Assembly (NCBI GenBank): GCA_016715425.1 | Contig: JADKAC010000003.1 | Location: 211,917 to 275,916 of the forward strand | Length of the DNA stretch: 64,000 nucleotides | Origin: Bacteroidota bacterium | GTDB lineage: Bacteria > Bacteroidota > Bacteroidia > Chitinophagales > BACL12 | Direction of reading: 5' to 3' | Shown here: in pieces, positions 43,976 to 52,587 of the stretch | How positions within the stretch are numbered: position 1 is the first letter of the stretch | Layout of the letters: each line of letters starts with the position of its first letter | Made by a program: the position numbers and the translations under genes | Notes under the pieces: generated by a model | What the model was told of the DNA's origin: nothing | The model's input: the letters and a program-made list of their open reading frames with translations, nothing else | Database searches by the model: none

Positions 43976-46398
43976 TTCTTAGAAAGTTTCTTCAGCAATG
44001 AAGATTTCTTTTGGCGATCTTCTGCATATTCACCATAACCATAACCATAGCCGTAGCCATAGCCATAACCATAGCCATACGAATAACCATAATTTCCATA
44101 GGCAGCGCCACCACCAATGTCATTAATTACAATGGCGAGATTGTCAACGTTATTTGTTTTCTGTATGCGGTTTAATGTTTCAATAAAACCGATGCGACTA
44201 TAATTTGCACGCAGAATAAAAATGGATAAATCTAATTGTGGCAAAACGGGAATAACATCGGAAACCAAGCCAACGGGTGAGTTATCAATTACCACTACAT
44301 CGTACATGGTGCGCAATTTTTCAATTACCTCCAATGCTATATCCGAAACAATTAATTCCGCAGGATTTGGTGGAACAGGTCCAGAAGGTATCACATCAAA
44401 ATGATGCTCCGTATCTGAAAGAATGCATTCTTCAATTGTGTTTTCACCTCTCAATATATTACTAATCCCACGATGATTTTTTACACCTAATGCTCTTGCA
44501 ATTTTCGGCTTGCGCAAATCAAAATCTATCACAATTACTTTCTTGCCGAGGTTGGCAATTATCTGAGCAATGTTTACTCCGGTAAATGTTTTTCCTTCTC
44601 CACTCACGGTTGATGTAATAGCAATTGTTTTACCTCCATCACGAAAGCCATTCAGTTGTTGTGCAATATTAGTCCGCAGCACTCTGAATGATTCTGAAAT
44701 CATAGACTGTGGATCTTGACTTACCACCACGACAGGCGTAATCATTTTCTCTTTTTTATAATGCGGTAATACACCAAGAATTGGAATATTTGTTTTTGAT
44801 TCTATATCCGGTACTCCTAAAATTTTATCGTGAGTAATGTATTTGAGATATACAAAACCAAAAGAAAGCAACATACCCGCCATCAATGCAATACCCCAAA
44901 TTTGCAATCTGTTGGGAGCCACCATTTCTGTTTTATCCGCTCTATCCAAAATCACATAATCGGAAATCATTCCTGCAAGTGTAATTTCATATTCCGATTG
45001 TTTTTCCAATAACAACAAGTAATATTTTTCTTTGATATCCGTAAGTCTTGTCAACCGCATAAACTCAGATTCCTGCTCTGGCAATAACAGAAACTGCGCT
45101 TCATATTTCTGCTCTTGTTCTGCTAAATATTGCTTGCGCACATTCAGTTTATCCTTTGCATTTACCAATGCCTCTTTAAAATTATTTTTTACATCATTGA
45201 TTTGCTGATTCACTAATTTAAGTCGTGGATCACCTGCAGCAACACTTAACTCCAGCGCATCTTTTTGTTTTAGTAATTCGGTTAATGTATTAAAGTAAGG
45301 CGTGAAATTGTTAAACTTTAAATCACCAAAATATCCGGACAATGCATCCAGATTATTTACTTTATTATTTGTGTAATCCAATAACCATCCTAAACTTTTA
45401 TCTTCCATCAACACTTCCAACTTCTGCGCATCCAGTTCTCTGAATTTCTCCATCAGATTTTGTTCTGCAATAGAAGGACTTATCAATTGATTATCTCTTT
45501 TGAATTCCTTCATGATATTTTCCTGCAGATACAATTCATTTTCCAAGGAGTCAATCTGATCCTGAATAAATTGAATAGTAAGATTTGCACTTTCCGATTT
45601 GCGTTTAAAACCATTTTCTACAATAGCATCGGTAATGGTATTAGTCACATCAATTGCACGAGCTCTATTGATATCTTTATACCGCACAAAAATTCTTCCG
45701 CCATACGCATTATCCACTTCAATTTTTAAGTTCTCCTTAATCAATTCCCATGCATAGGATTTGGTATTGTTGAGCACAAAATAAGATTTCCCCCAATGCT
45801 CTTTTTCCTCTCCGTTGATATCGGACTCGGTAACCATAATATTAAAAGCAGGTGTATTGTATTCTTTATCAAACGAAAAATTAAAATGCTCTTCATTTCC
45901 TTTCCATTCATAATTAAGTTGATAATTATCTGCATCATTTTTTTCGATATAAATCTTTTTGCCTATAACTGATGAGTCTAATATATCCGCTTTCACCATA
46001 TAAGGATTGGCGGTATATTGATCTGCAATTTTTACCCGACCAACACCAAAATAAGAAACCTGAATAGGTAATTTTTCCAATGCTTTTATTTTATAGCCTT
46101 TGGATTCTATCAGCATCATTTCTTCATTCAATTTATCTATACTTGCTCCGCCTACAATAATCCCCAGGTCAACACTTTGATTTTTTGACTGATCGGTAAA
46201 TTGTATATCCGCTCTTGTTTCAAATACCTGAGTACTGTATCGCACCACTAAAAATCCGGTAGTAATTGCAAGCGCAAAAAACACCAGAATCAACCAGCGA
46301 TTTCCCCATGCAAGCACTAACAACAAACGCCAGTTTAAAGGTGCTTCATCCTCTTCAATATATCCGTTATTGGGTTGTTGATTTTGATTAGACTGCAT
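43945..46398 (-). CDS. Wzc-like polysaccharide co-polymerase / tyrosine autokinase
   Basis: 817 residues from ATG 46398. N-terminal Wzz domain (membrane helix about 27-49, long periplasmic coiled-coil region 230-430, second helix near 500) and a C-terminal BY-kinase with Walker A AITSTVSGEGKTFTG (near residue 600), Walker A' KVIVIDFDLRKPKIARALG and VVIDNSPVG. A Tyr/Gly cluster (GNYGYSYGYGYGYGYGYG) near the C-terminus is the autophosphorylation tail. The last residues FRGKSEKH are encoded by a dispersed repeat. It should regulate chain length and export of the surface polysaccharide made by the genes up to 64 kb. The wza-like gene ends 2 bases upstream. Confidence 0.92.
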   Translation of the reverse strand: MQSNQNQQPNNGYIEEDEAPLNWRLLLVLAWGNRWLILVFFALAITTGFLVVRYSTQVFETRADIQFTDQSKNQSVDLGIIVGGASIDKLNEEMMLIESKGYKIKALEKLPIQVSYFGVGRVKIADQYTANPYMVKADILDSSVIGKKIYIEKNDADNYQLNYEWKGNEEHFNFSFDKEYNTPAFNIMVTESDINGEEKEHWGKSYFVLNNTKSYAWELIKENLKIEVDNAYGGRIFVRYKDINRARAIDVTNTITDAIVENGFKRKSESANLTIQFIQDQIDSLENELYLQENIMKEFKRDNQLISPSIAEQNLMEKFRELDAQKLEVLMEDKSLGWLLDYTNNKVNNLDALSGYFGDLKFNNFTPYFNTLTELLKQKDALELSVAAGDPRLKLVNQQINDVKNNFKEALVNAKDKLNVRKQYLAEQEQKYEAQFLLLPEQESEFMRLTRLTDIKEKYYLLLLEKQSEYEITLAGMISDYVILDRADKTEMVAPNRLQIWGIALMAGMLLSFGFVYLKYITHDKILGVPDIESKTNIPILGVLPHYKKEKMITPVVVVSQDPQSMISESFRVLRTNIAQQLNGFRDGGKTIAITSTVSGEGKTFTGVNIAQIIANLGKKVIVIDFDLRKPKIARALGVKNHRGISNILRGENTIEECILSDTEHHFDVIPSGPVPPNPAELIVSDIALEVIEKLRTMYDVVVIDNSPVGLVSDVIPVLPQLDLSIFILRANYSRIGFIETLNRIQKTNNVDNLAIVINDIGGGAAYGNYGYSYGYGYGYGYGYGYGYGEYAEDRQKKSSLLKKLSKKLFRGKSEKH

Positions 46399-46400
46399 TA

Positions 46401-47204
46401 TCAATTTTGAAAGGACATGATAAATGAAACTACAAGAATTACAGTGGACACTGCGGTAAATATCGGAGCGAGTTCTCTGAAAAAACCGGCATTCAAACTT
46501 GGCTCTAAATAAATAATATCATCTGCTTTTACCAACTTACCTGATTCCATTAAACCCTCTACTGTAGAGAGATCAATCAATGTAATTGTTTGACCTACAG
46601 TACCTGCATTGCGAATTAATTTTACCCTGTATGTTCTACTCAAATCAGTAACACCACCTGCCGCTGCTATCGCTTCCATAATAGTCATGTTTTGATTGTT
46701 CATCAACACCACTTTGGCATCTTCATTTCCACGATAAACCAACACTCTTCTATTCGTAACCCGCAATTGAATGTATGGACTGATATAATTTTCTTTATAC
46801 TTTTCTGCAAGTAATAATTCCGCTTCACGTTCTGTCAATCCGAATAAATTCACCTGACCAATCATCGGCAGATAGGCAACACCATTTGCATTTACATCGT
46901 AATCAAGTGCCATGTCCTGAATACGGGTAGAGCCTCCGGCATTTGTATAAATAATCGGATCAATTAATTTATAACCGTTGTTTGAAAAAATCAATAATTC
47001 AAATCTATCACCTGGACGAATGCGATAATCATTGGGTAATGAATCCGTAAGTGTGGTGTAGGGATAATCCTTCTCTGAGGTATATAATTTACTTGGATTA
47101 AGTAAGCGACATGAACTTGCAGATACAGCAAGAAAAATTAAAAGTAGAAGATAATTTCTGTGCTTAGATAATCCGTGAAATTTTGAATAATGATTTGAAT
47201 TCAA
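46401..47204 (-). CDS. Wza-like polysaccharide export lipoprotein
   Basis: 267 residues, TTG start at 47204. Lipoprotein signal with lipobox SASSC (Cys 32). Poly-export domain DYRIRPGDRFELLIFSNNGY and SLBB-type domain NANGVAYLPMIGQVNLFGLT, VTNRRVLVYRGNEDAKVVLM; a hydrophobic C-terminal segment (IFTAVSTVILVVSFIMSF) would cross the outer membrane. Forms the export pore working with the Wzc-like protein just downstream. Confidence 0.9.
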   Translation of the reverse strand: MNSNHYSKFHGLSKHRNYLLLLIFLAVSASSCRLLNPSKLYTSEKDYPYTTLTDSLPNDYRIRPGDRFELLIFSNNGYKLIDPIIYTNAGGSTRIQDMALDYDVNANGVAYLPMIGQVNLFGLTEREAELLLAEKYKENYISPYIQLRVTNRRVLVYRGNEDAKVVLMNNQNMTIMEAIAAAGGVTDLSRTYRVKLIRNAGTVGQTITLIDLSTVEGLMESGKLVKADDIIYLEPSLNAGFFRELAPIFTAVSTVILVVSFIMSFQN

Positions 47205-47326
47205 AATAGATATTTGCTCTTGTTGATTGGGTTAAAACTGGAATTACGCAAAAATGCAAAAAGTAGGGCGGTTTAGGTAATTAGTTGTGCGCATGGCTGT
47301 GGGTTTAGTGAATAATGGGTATGCAA

Positions 47327-49273
47327 TTACGCCGACCGCACTAATGAAAGCGGTTTAATATCCATCCATTCATAATGGGAATTATTGCTGATGAATTCAG
47401 GAACCATTTTTTTAAGTGCCTTCACTAATTTTTCAGCATCATTTTCATCATAGGCATGTTTCAATTCATCAATGCAATGTATAATATGATGATTGTCCAC
47501 ATCACGCACGGAAGCAATCATGATTTTTGGATTATCTGTTGGCAATGCATTTTCCAAATCACCGAGTAATTCCTCATGCAGTTTTTCACCCGGTCTTAAT
47601 CCCACAATTTTAATGGCAATATCTTTATCAGGAATAAAACCCGAAAGAGTAATCATCTTTCTGGCGAGGTCATAAATTTTTACCCTCGCCCCCATATCAA
47701 ACATAAATATTTCACCGCCATTACCAATTGCAGAGGCTTCAAGCACTAATTGACATGCTTCGGGAATTGTCATAAAAAAACGGGTGATGTCTTTATGAGT
47801 AAGTGTAACAGGTCCACCCTTTTCTATTTGTTTCATAAACAGCGGAATTACCGAGCCATTGCTGCCAAGCACATTTCCAAAGCGGGTTGTAATAAACCGT
47901 GTTTTATATTCCGGATGTTGTGCTGCCTGATTCTGTACATATATTTCCGCCGCTCTTTTTGTAGCACCCATTACATTGGTAGGATTCACTGCCTTATCGG
48001 TACTAATAAAAATAAAACGATCTACATCGTAAGCCATACTTAAATCCACCAGATTTCTTGTTCCGAATAAATTACACCATACTGCTTCCAATGGATTTTT
48101 TTCCATGAGAGGCACATGCTTATATGCTGCGGCATGATATACTAAATCGGGCTGATAAATTTGAAAAATCTTGGTGATTTTTGGCAGGTTGGTAATATCG
48201 CAAATCTGATAATGGAGGTCGAAATGAAAATCGAGTTTCATATTTTGTATTTCCATTTCCAAATCATACATCGCTGTTTCTGCCTGATCAATTAATACAA
48301 GTGTTACCGGTTCGTATTGTAAAAGTTGACGCACAATTTCACTGCCGATAGAACCCGCAGCTCCTGTTACCATTACCACTTTATTGCGCACCCGTCTGCT
48401 GATTAAAGGCAGATCTAATTTAATAGCATCACGACCTAACAGATCTTCAATATTCACATTTCTAATCTGCTTAAAACTAAAGCCGCCATCAATCCATGCA
48501 TTTAACGGTGGTATATGTCGCACCCGCAAATTGCATTCAAGACACATTTCTATTATCTGACTTTTTTTGGAAACACTTAAATCAGGAATGGCAATAATCA
48601 ATTCATCAACGGCGAGTTTCAATGCGGTACTGCATAATTTTTCACTGGGTTTAAGTACGGGAATATCGTTTATTGATTTACCAATTTTTTGCACATCATC
48701 ATCTAAAAAAGCAACTACTTTATGTTTATGCGCAGTGTCTGCTTCCAACGCATTTTTAGTGATGATACCACTATATCCGGCGCCGTAAATAATTACCCGC
48801 TTCTCATGCATCTTGGTGCGAATGGCATTTTGATAAACCAGTTTTATAAAAAATCTACTGCCTGCAAGAAATACAAATGTGAGAAGGGCATGAATAATAA
48901 TTACTGCGAGAGGAATGATATTATCATTGCTTAAAGGAAGAAAACGCAGGGCAATAGAAATACAAACTAAAATACTGGCAGCCGATAATGTGGCTTTCAA
49001 TAATTTTTGCAAATCCGATAAACCGGTGTGGCGAATAATTCCCGCATAGGAGCTAAAAAATAAATATGCAATTGTATAGGCGATAGTAGCCTGAAAAAGA
49101 TGTTCTTGAAGTTTAATTACTTGAACGGAGCCTAACTTAAAATTGAAGCGCAATAAGTAAGCAATCATGAAAGCACATATGGTAATAAAAATATCGAAGG
49201 CAAGCACTATCCATTTAGAAAGTAAACGGTTAGAGTATTGTTTTACTAAGTATTTCTGAAAGTACTGAATCAT
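47327..49273 (-). CDS. PglF/WbpM/CapD-like UDP-sugar 4,6-dehydratase
   Basis: 648 residues: four membrane helices (about 20-145), a CoA-binding-like Rossmann region (VIIYGAGYSGIITKNALEAD) and a catalytic SDR domain (VVMVTGAAGSIGSEIVRQLL). The catalytic set contains Thr and STDKAVNPTNVMGATKR, that is Met-x3-Lys in place of Tyr-x3-Lys as in membrane-bound C6-dehydratases acting on UDP-GlcNAc. With the aminotransferase, acetyltransferase and phosphoglycosyltransferase nearby, it would start a UDP-diacetylbacillosamine-like pathway. Confidence 0.88.
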   Translation of the reverse strand: MIQYFQKYLVKQYSNRLLSKWIVLAFDIFITICAFMIAYLLRFNFKLGSVQVIKLQEHLFQATIAYTIAYLFFSSYAGIIRHTGLSDLQKLLKATLSAASILVCISIALRFLPLSNDNIIPLAVIIIHALLTFVFLAGSRFFIKLVYQNAIRTKMHEKRVIIYGAGYSGIITKNALEADTAHKHKVVAFLDDDVQKIGKSINDIPVLKPSEKLCSTALKLAVDELIIAIPDLSVSKKSQIIEMCLECNLRVRHIPPLNAWIDGGFSFKQIRNVNIEDLLGRDAIKLDLPLISRRVRNKVVMVTGAAGSIGSEIVRQLLQYEPVTLVLIDQAETAMYDLEMEIQNMKLDFHFDLHYQICDITNLPKITKIFQIYQPDLVYHAAAYKHVPLMEKNPLEAVWCNLFGTRNLVDLSMAYDVDRFIFISTDKAVNPTNVMGATKRAAEIYVQNQAAQHPEYKTRFITTRFGNVLGSNGSVIPLFMKQIEKGGPVTLTHKDITRFFMTIPEACQLVLEASAIGNGGEIFMFDMGARVKIYDLARKMITLSGFIPDKDIAIKIVGLRPGEKLHEELLGDLENALPTDNPKIMIASVRDVDNHHIIHCIDELKHAYDENDAEKLVKALKKMVPEFISNNSHYEWMDIKPLSLVRSA

Positions 49274-49440
49274 TACGGGATCTTGTTCTTCATAGCCGTT
49301 TGCCGCTCGGCGGTAAATTTCTATGTTTTAATAAAATAAAAGTAAGGCTAATTGTCAACATTATGTAACCTAAGGGATGATAAAAGTGACAATGATTGGA
49401 AAAAGGGGTTTTAAGAAGGATTTTTTTGGTATTGTTTAGT

Positions 49441-49690
49441 TCTCTGTGGCAACGGTTTCCGGGTTTCCCCAGTACGGTCATTCCGGGATTCTGCCCCGAT
49501 AATTATCGGGACAGAAGACCCGGAATCTGTTGAAGTTTTACGCAGTCTTGTTCTGTTCTCCGTGGGTACGGAATCCGTTGCCTTTTCCCCCCAGCCCATT
49601 CGTGGTTCTTGGCAACGGTTTCCGGGTTCAAATCCTAATGTGTTTGTTTTTATTAAGGGTATTCCTTCTCGGATTTGCCCCGGAAAAATT
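49441..49690. repeat. Dispersed repeat next to the GIY-YIG gene
   Basis: Contains CCGGAATCTGTTGAA, CCAGCCCATTCGTGG and the full unit 49611-49690 (GTTTCCGGGTTCAAATCC ... CTCGGATTTGCCCCGGAAAA). The unit ends 10 bases before the GIY-YIG start codon. An inner palindrome CCCCGATAATTATCGGG lies at 49494-49510. No gene is seen in 49274-49440. Confidence 0.85.
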
Positions 49691-49700
49691 ACTTTTATAT

Positions 49701-50009
49701 ATGCTCGTTCAAGCGACATACTATGTTTATATAATCACCAATAAAAATAATTCTGTCTTATACATTGGAGTTACCAATTCAATTAGGAGACGTGTGTATG
49801 AACATAAAACCAAGCACAATAGAAACTCCTTTTCAGCAAGATATAATTGCAATAAATTAATTTACTACGAAATGTTTGAGGTGATGGATACTGCAATTGC
49901 CAGAGAGAAAGAACTCAAGAAATGGCAACGCAATTGGAAGGAAGATTTGATTAATACATCAAATGCGGAGTGGAATGATTTGGCGAAGGACTGGTATGAG
50001 GGGGAGTGA
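49701..50009 (+). CDS. Small GIY-YIG nuclease-superfamily protein
   Basis: 102 residues from ATG 49701 (MLVQATYYVYIITNKNNSVL). The motif YYVYI ... LYIGVTNSIRRRVYEHK contains the GIY-YIG pair (here YVY-YIG) and the conserved Arg; the downstream Glu is likely in IAREKELKKWQR. It belongs to the short stand-alone UvrC-domain type (YhbQ/endonuclease-like). It is the only + strand gene in the polysaccharide locus, ends 3 bases from the aminotransferase stop and abuts a dispersed repeat, so it looks like an insertion rather than part of the pathway. Confidence 0.85.
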   Translation: MLVQATYYVYIITNKNNSVLYIGVTNSIRRRVYEHKTKHNRNSFSARYNCNKLIYYEMFEVMDTAIAREKELKKWQRNWKEDLINTSNAEWNDLAKDWYEGE

Positions 50010-50012
50010 AAG

Positions 50013-51143
50013 TCACCCCATCACTCTCTTCACCACCTCCACCACTCTCTCCAAATCCGAGGGGGATAAATTACTGCCGCTGGGTAAACACAAGCCATGT
50101 TCAAATAATGTTTCTGATAATTTTTCGCCGAAATACAAGGCATCTTTAAACACGGGTTGCAGATGCATGGGCTTCCACAGCGGACGACTTTCTATATTTT
50201 CTTTTTCTAATGCAAGTCGGATATCTTCTCTTGTTTTGCCCTGCGTTTTTTTCGGATCTACTAAAATTGTGGTTAACCAACGATTCGAAAAACTTCCTTC
50301 GGGTTCTGCTAAAAAAGAAATGCCTGTTATTTCTTGCAATGCATTTTTATAATATTCAAATACTGTCCTTCTCTGCGCAACACGATCATCAAGCACTTCC
50401 ATTTGTCCACGCCCGATGGCAGCACAAACATTGCTCATGCGATAATTATATCCCACTTCCGAATGCTGATAATGTGGTGCAGGATCACGAGCTTGTGTTG
50501 CTAAAAATCTTGCTTTATTAATCCATTTTTCATTATCACTTATCAATGCACCTCCACCGGAAGTTGTAATTATTTTATTGCCGTTGAAAGAGAGAATTCC
50601 GAAATGTCCGAATGTGCCGCAAGCTTTTCCATTATAGGTAGAACCCAAAGCTTCCGCCGCATCTTCAATTACTTTTATACCATGCTGATTTGCGAGTTTC
50701 ATTATCGCTTCCATCTTAGCGGGCATACCATATAAATGGACAGGAATAATTGCCTTTGGTTTTTTTCCTTTTGTCAAACAATATTCAATAGCATGATTCA
50801 ACCAAACAGGATCCATATTCCAGGTATCTTTTTCTGAATCTATAAACACTGGTGTTGCTCCTTGATATAAAATCGGATTGGCAGATGCAGAAAAAGTAAA
50901 GGAAGAACAGATAACAAAATCACCGGGCTTCACTCCCAACATAATTAAAGCGAGATGAATTGCTGCTGTTCCCGAACTGAGTGCTGCGGCATATTTACTT
51001 CCTGTGTAATCGGCAAGTTGTTTTTCAAAACCATCTACATGCGGACCGAGCGGTGCTATCCAATTTGTTGCAAATGCTTCTTGCACATATTGCAATTCTT
51101 TTTCACCCATGTGTGGTGATGATAGCCAGATTTTATTTGACAT
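50013..51143 (-). CDS. PglE/DegT-type sugar aminotransferase
   Basis: PLP-dependent aminotransferase acting on a UDP-4-keto-6-deoxy sugar. 376 residues; IWLSSPHMGEKELQYVQEAF at the start, ALSSGTAAIHLAL, VIPVHLYGMPA-like AIIPVHLYGMPAKMEAI, VIEDAAEALGSTYNGKACGT, and the Schiff-base Lys 190 in LSFNGNKIITTSGGGAL. C-terminal RPLWKPMHLQPVF is also typical. It fits the amination step after the PglF-like dehydratase. Confidence 0.9.
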   Translation of the reverse strand: MSNKIWLSSPHMGEKELQYVQEAFATNWIAPLGPHVDGFEKQLADYTGSKYAAALSSGTAAIHLALIMLGVKPGDFVICSSFTFSASANPILYQGATPVFIDSEKDTWNMDPVWLNHAIEYCLTKGKKPKAIIPVHLYGMPAKMEAIMKLANQHGIKVIEDAAEALGSTYNGKACGTFGHFGILSFNGNKIITTSGGGALISDNEKWINKARFLATQARDPAPHYQHSEVGYNYRMSNVCAAIGRGQMEVLDDRVAQRRTVFEYYKNALQEITGISFLAEPEGSFSNRWLTTILVDPKKTQGKTREDIRLALEKENIESRPLWKPMHLQPVFKDALYFGEKLSETLFEHGLCLPSGSNLSPSDLERVVEVVKRVMG

Positions 51144-51177
51144 TGTTTTTTGTTTTATGGTGTGTGTGTGAATTCCC

Positions 51178-51363
51178 CCAGTACAGTCATCGGAGCTTTC
51201 GAACGAAGTGAGAAAGAATCCGGAATCCGTTGCCTTCCTCCCCTAGCCCATTCGTGGTTCTTAGCAACAGTTTCCGGGTTCAAATCCTTGGATGTTTGTT
51301 TTTATTAAGGGTATTCCCTTCTTGGATTTGCCCCGGCCTGCCTGCCGGTAGGCAGGAAAGACA
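51178..51363. repeat. Dispersed repeat abutting the PglD-like gene 3' end
   Basis: Contains TTTCGAACGAAGTGAGAAA (also at 43552), CCGGAATCCGTTGCC, CCTAGCCCATTCGTGG and the unit 51263-51363. The unit's CCCCGG/AAAGACA junction is split by a 20-bp palindrome-like insert CCTGCCTGCCGGTAGGCAGG (51337-51356). It ends one base before the stop codon of the minus-strand gene at 51365. Confidence 0.85.
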
Positions 51364-51364
51364 G

Positions 51365-51964
51365 TCAAGGCGATACCACTCTCCCCGGTACACCAACAAC
51401 CACACAATTATCACCCACATTTTTAGTAACCACTGAGCCGGCACCTATCTTACTCCATTTACCAATTGTAATTCCGGGAAGTATTACTGCTCCTGTTCCT
51501 ATCAATACGCCTTCACTAATTTTTACATTTCCTGAAATATGTACGCCCGGCATTATAGAAACAAAATCTGCAATGCGCACATCATGACCTATTGTTGCAT
51601 TCAGATTTATTACCACCTGATTGCCGATATGAATTCCTGTTGTGCCGGTTACACCTTTGCAAATAATACATCCTCTTCCTATGGTATTATTATTTCCCAA
51701 AGTAGAATCTGGATGGATAATATTGATATAATTTGCAGACTGTAATTTAGAATGAATTTGTTTTCTTGCCGACGTATTTGCAATGGCAATTACACAATGC
51801 ATATCTTCAGCATACATGGTATGCACCGGATAGTCATCACATGTTGTTAGCTCCGCATTATCGTCAATAAATCCCTTTACCGAAATCACATCCCTCAAAC
51901 TTTGTGTTAACCACAATACTTCTCTGCCAAATCCTCCGGCGCCATATATCCAGAGATTAATCAT
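51365..51964 (-). CDS. PglD/NeuD-like sugar O/N-acetyltransferase
   Basis: 199 residues. N-terminal nucleotide-sugar-binding domain (MINLWIYGAGGFGREVLWLT, DDNAELTTCDDYPVH) and C-terminal left-handed beta helix (IGRGCIICKGVTGTTGIHIG; VRIADFVSIMPGVHISGNVK). The catalytic His is in NATIGHDV. Ends AGSVVTKNVGDNCVVVGVPG. It is the likely N-acetyltransferase for the amino sugar. It overlaps the preceding, related gene by 8 bases. Confidence 0.88.
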   Translation of the reverse strand: MINLWIYGAGGFGREVLWLTQSLRDVISVKGFIDDNAELTTCDDYPVHTMYAEDMHCVIAIANTSARKQIHSKLQSANYINIIHPDSTLGNNNTIGRGCIICKGVTGTTGIHIGNQVVINLNATIGHDVRIADFVSIMPGVHISGNVKISEGVLIGTGAVILPGITIGKWSKIGAGSVVTKNVGDNCVVVGVPGRVVSP

Positions 51965-52587
51965 GCTTAATTATTTTTCCCGGAACACCAACCATTTTAG
52001 ATTCCGGTAATACATCATTTATAATCATTGTTTGTCCGCCGATTACAGAGTGTTTACCAATGCGAATATTTTGTTTTGTAGAAACTCCGATTCCTACATT
52101 CACTGCTTCTTCAATAAATGTAAATCCTGCTAGATTAACTCCGGGTGCAAGTGATGAGAATTTTGAAACAGTACAATTATGACCAATAGCGCAATTCATA
52201 TTCATTATTACAAAATCTTCAATCACCGATTCATAATTGATAGAAACACCGGGATAAAGAATAACACCTTTACCTACAGAAACACTTTGATAACCATGCT
52301 TTATTCGCAACAAAAGAAGGGAATACATTTCCGTTATTTTTTATCTTATCAAACACTTTTCTTTTTGCATTGGGATAACTAATTCCAATTGCTACGGCAA
52401 CATCTTTATGCATTGTAAATAGATGTTCTACATTTCCAATTACTTTCAATCCATAGAATTCTTTCCCTAATTTATTTCCATCATCATCTAAAAAACCAAT
52501 CAGGTTATATTGCTCTTCAAATAGATTCTGATTATAAACCAAAAAGCCACCAACATTTCCTGCACCGATAATTATTAAGTCTTTCAT
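51957..52587 (-). CDS. Second NeuD-like acetyltransferase (frameshifted here)
   Basis: 209 residues once an extra A near 52300 is removed (joins ...PSFVANKAWLSS to VSVGKGVILYPGVSINYES). N-terminal MKDLIIIGAGNVGGFLVYNQ is the PglD/NeuD-type binding domain; the C-terminal hexapeptide helix includes MNCAIGHNCTVSKFSSLAPG with the catalytic His, ending VGVPGKIIKHD. Related to the next gene in fold but not a recent copy. It may acetylate another position or sugar. Confidence 0.85.
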
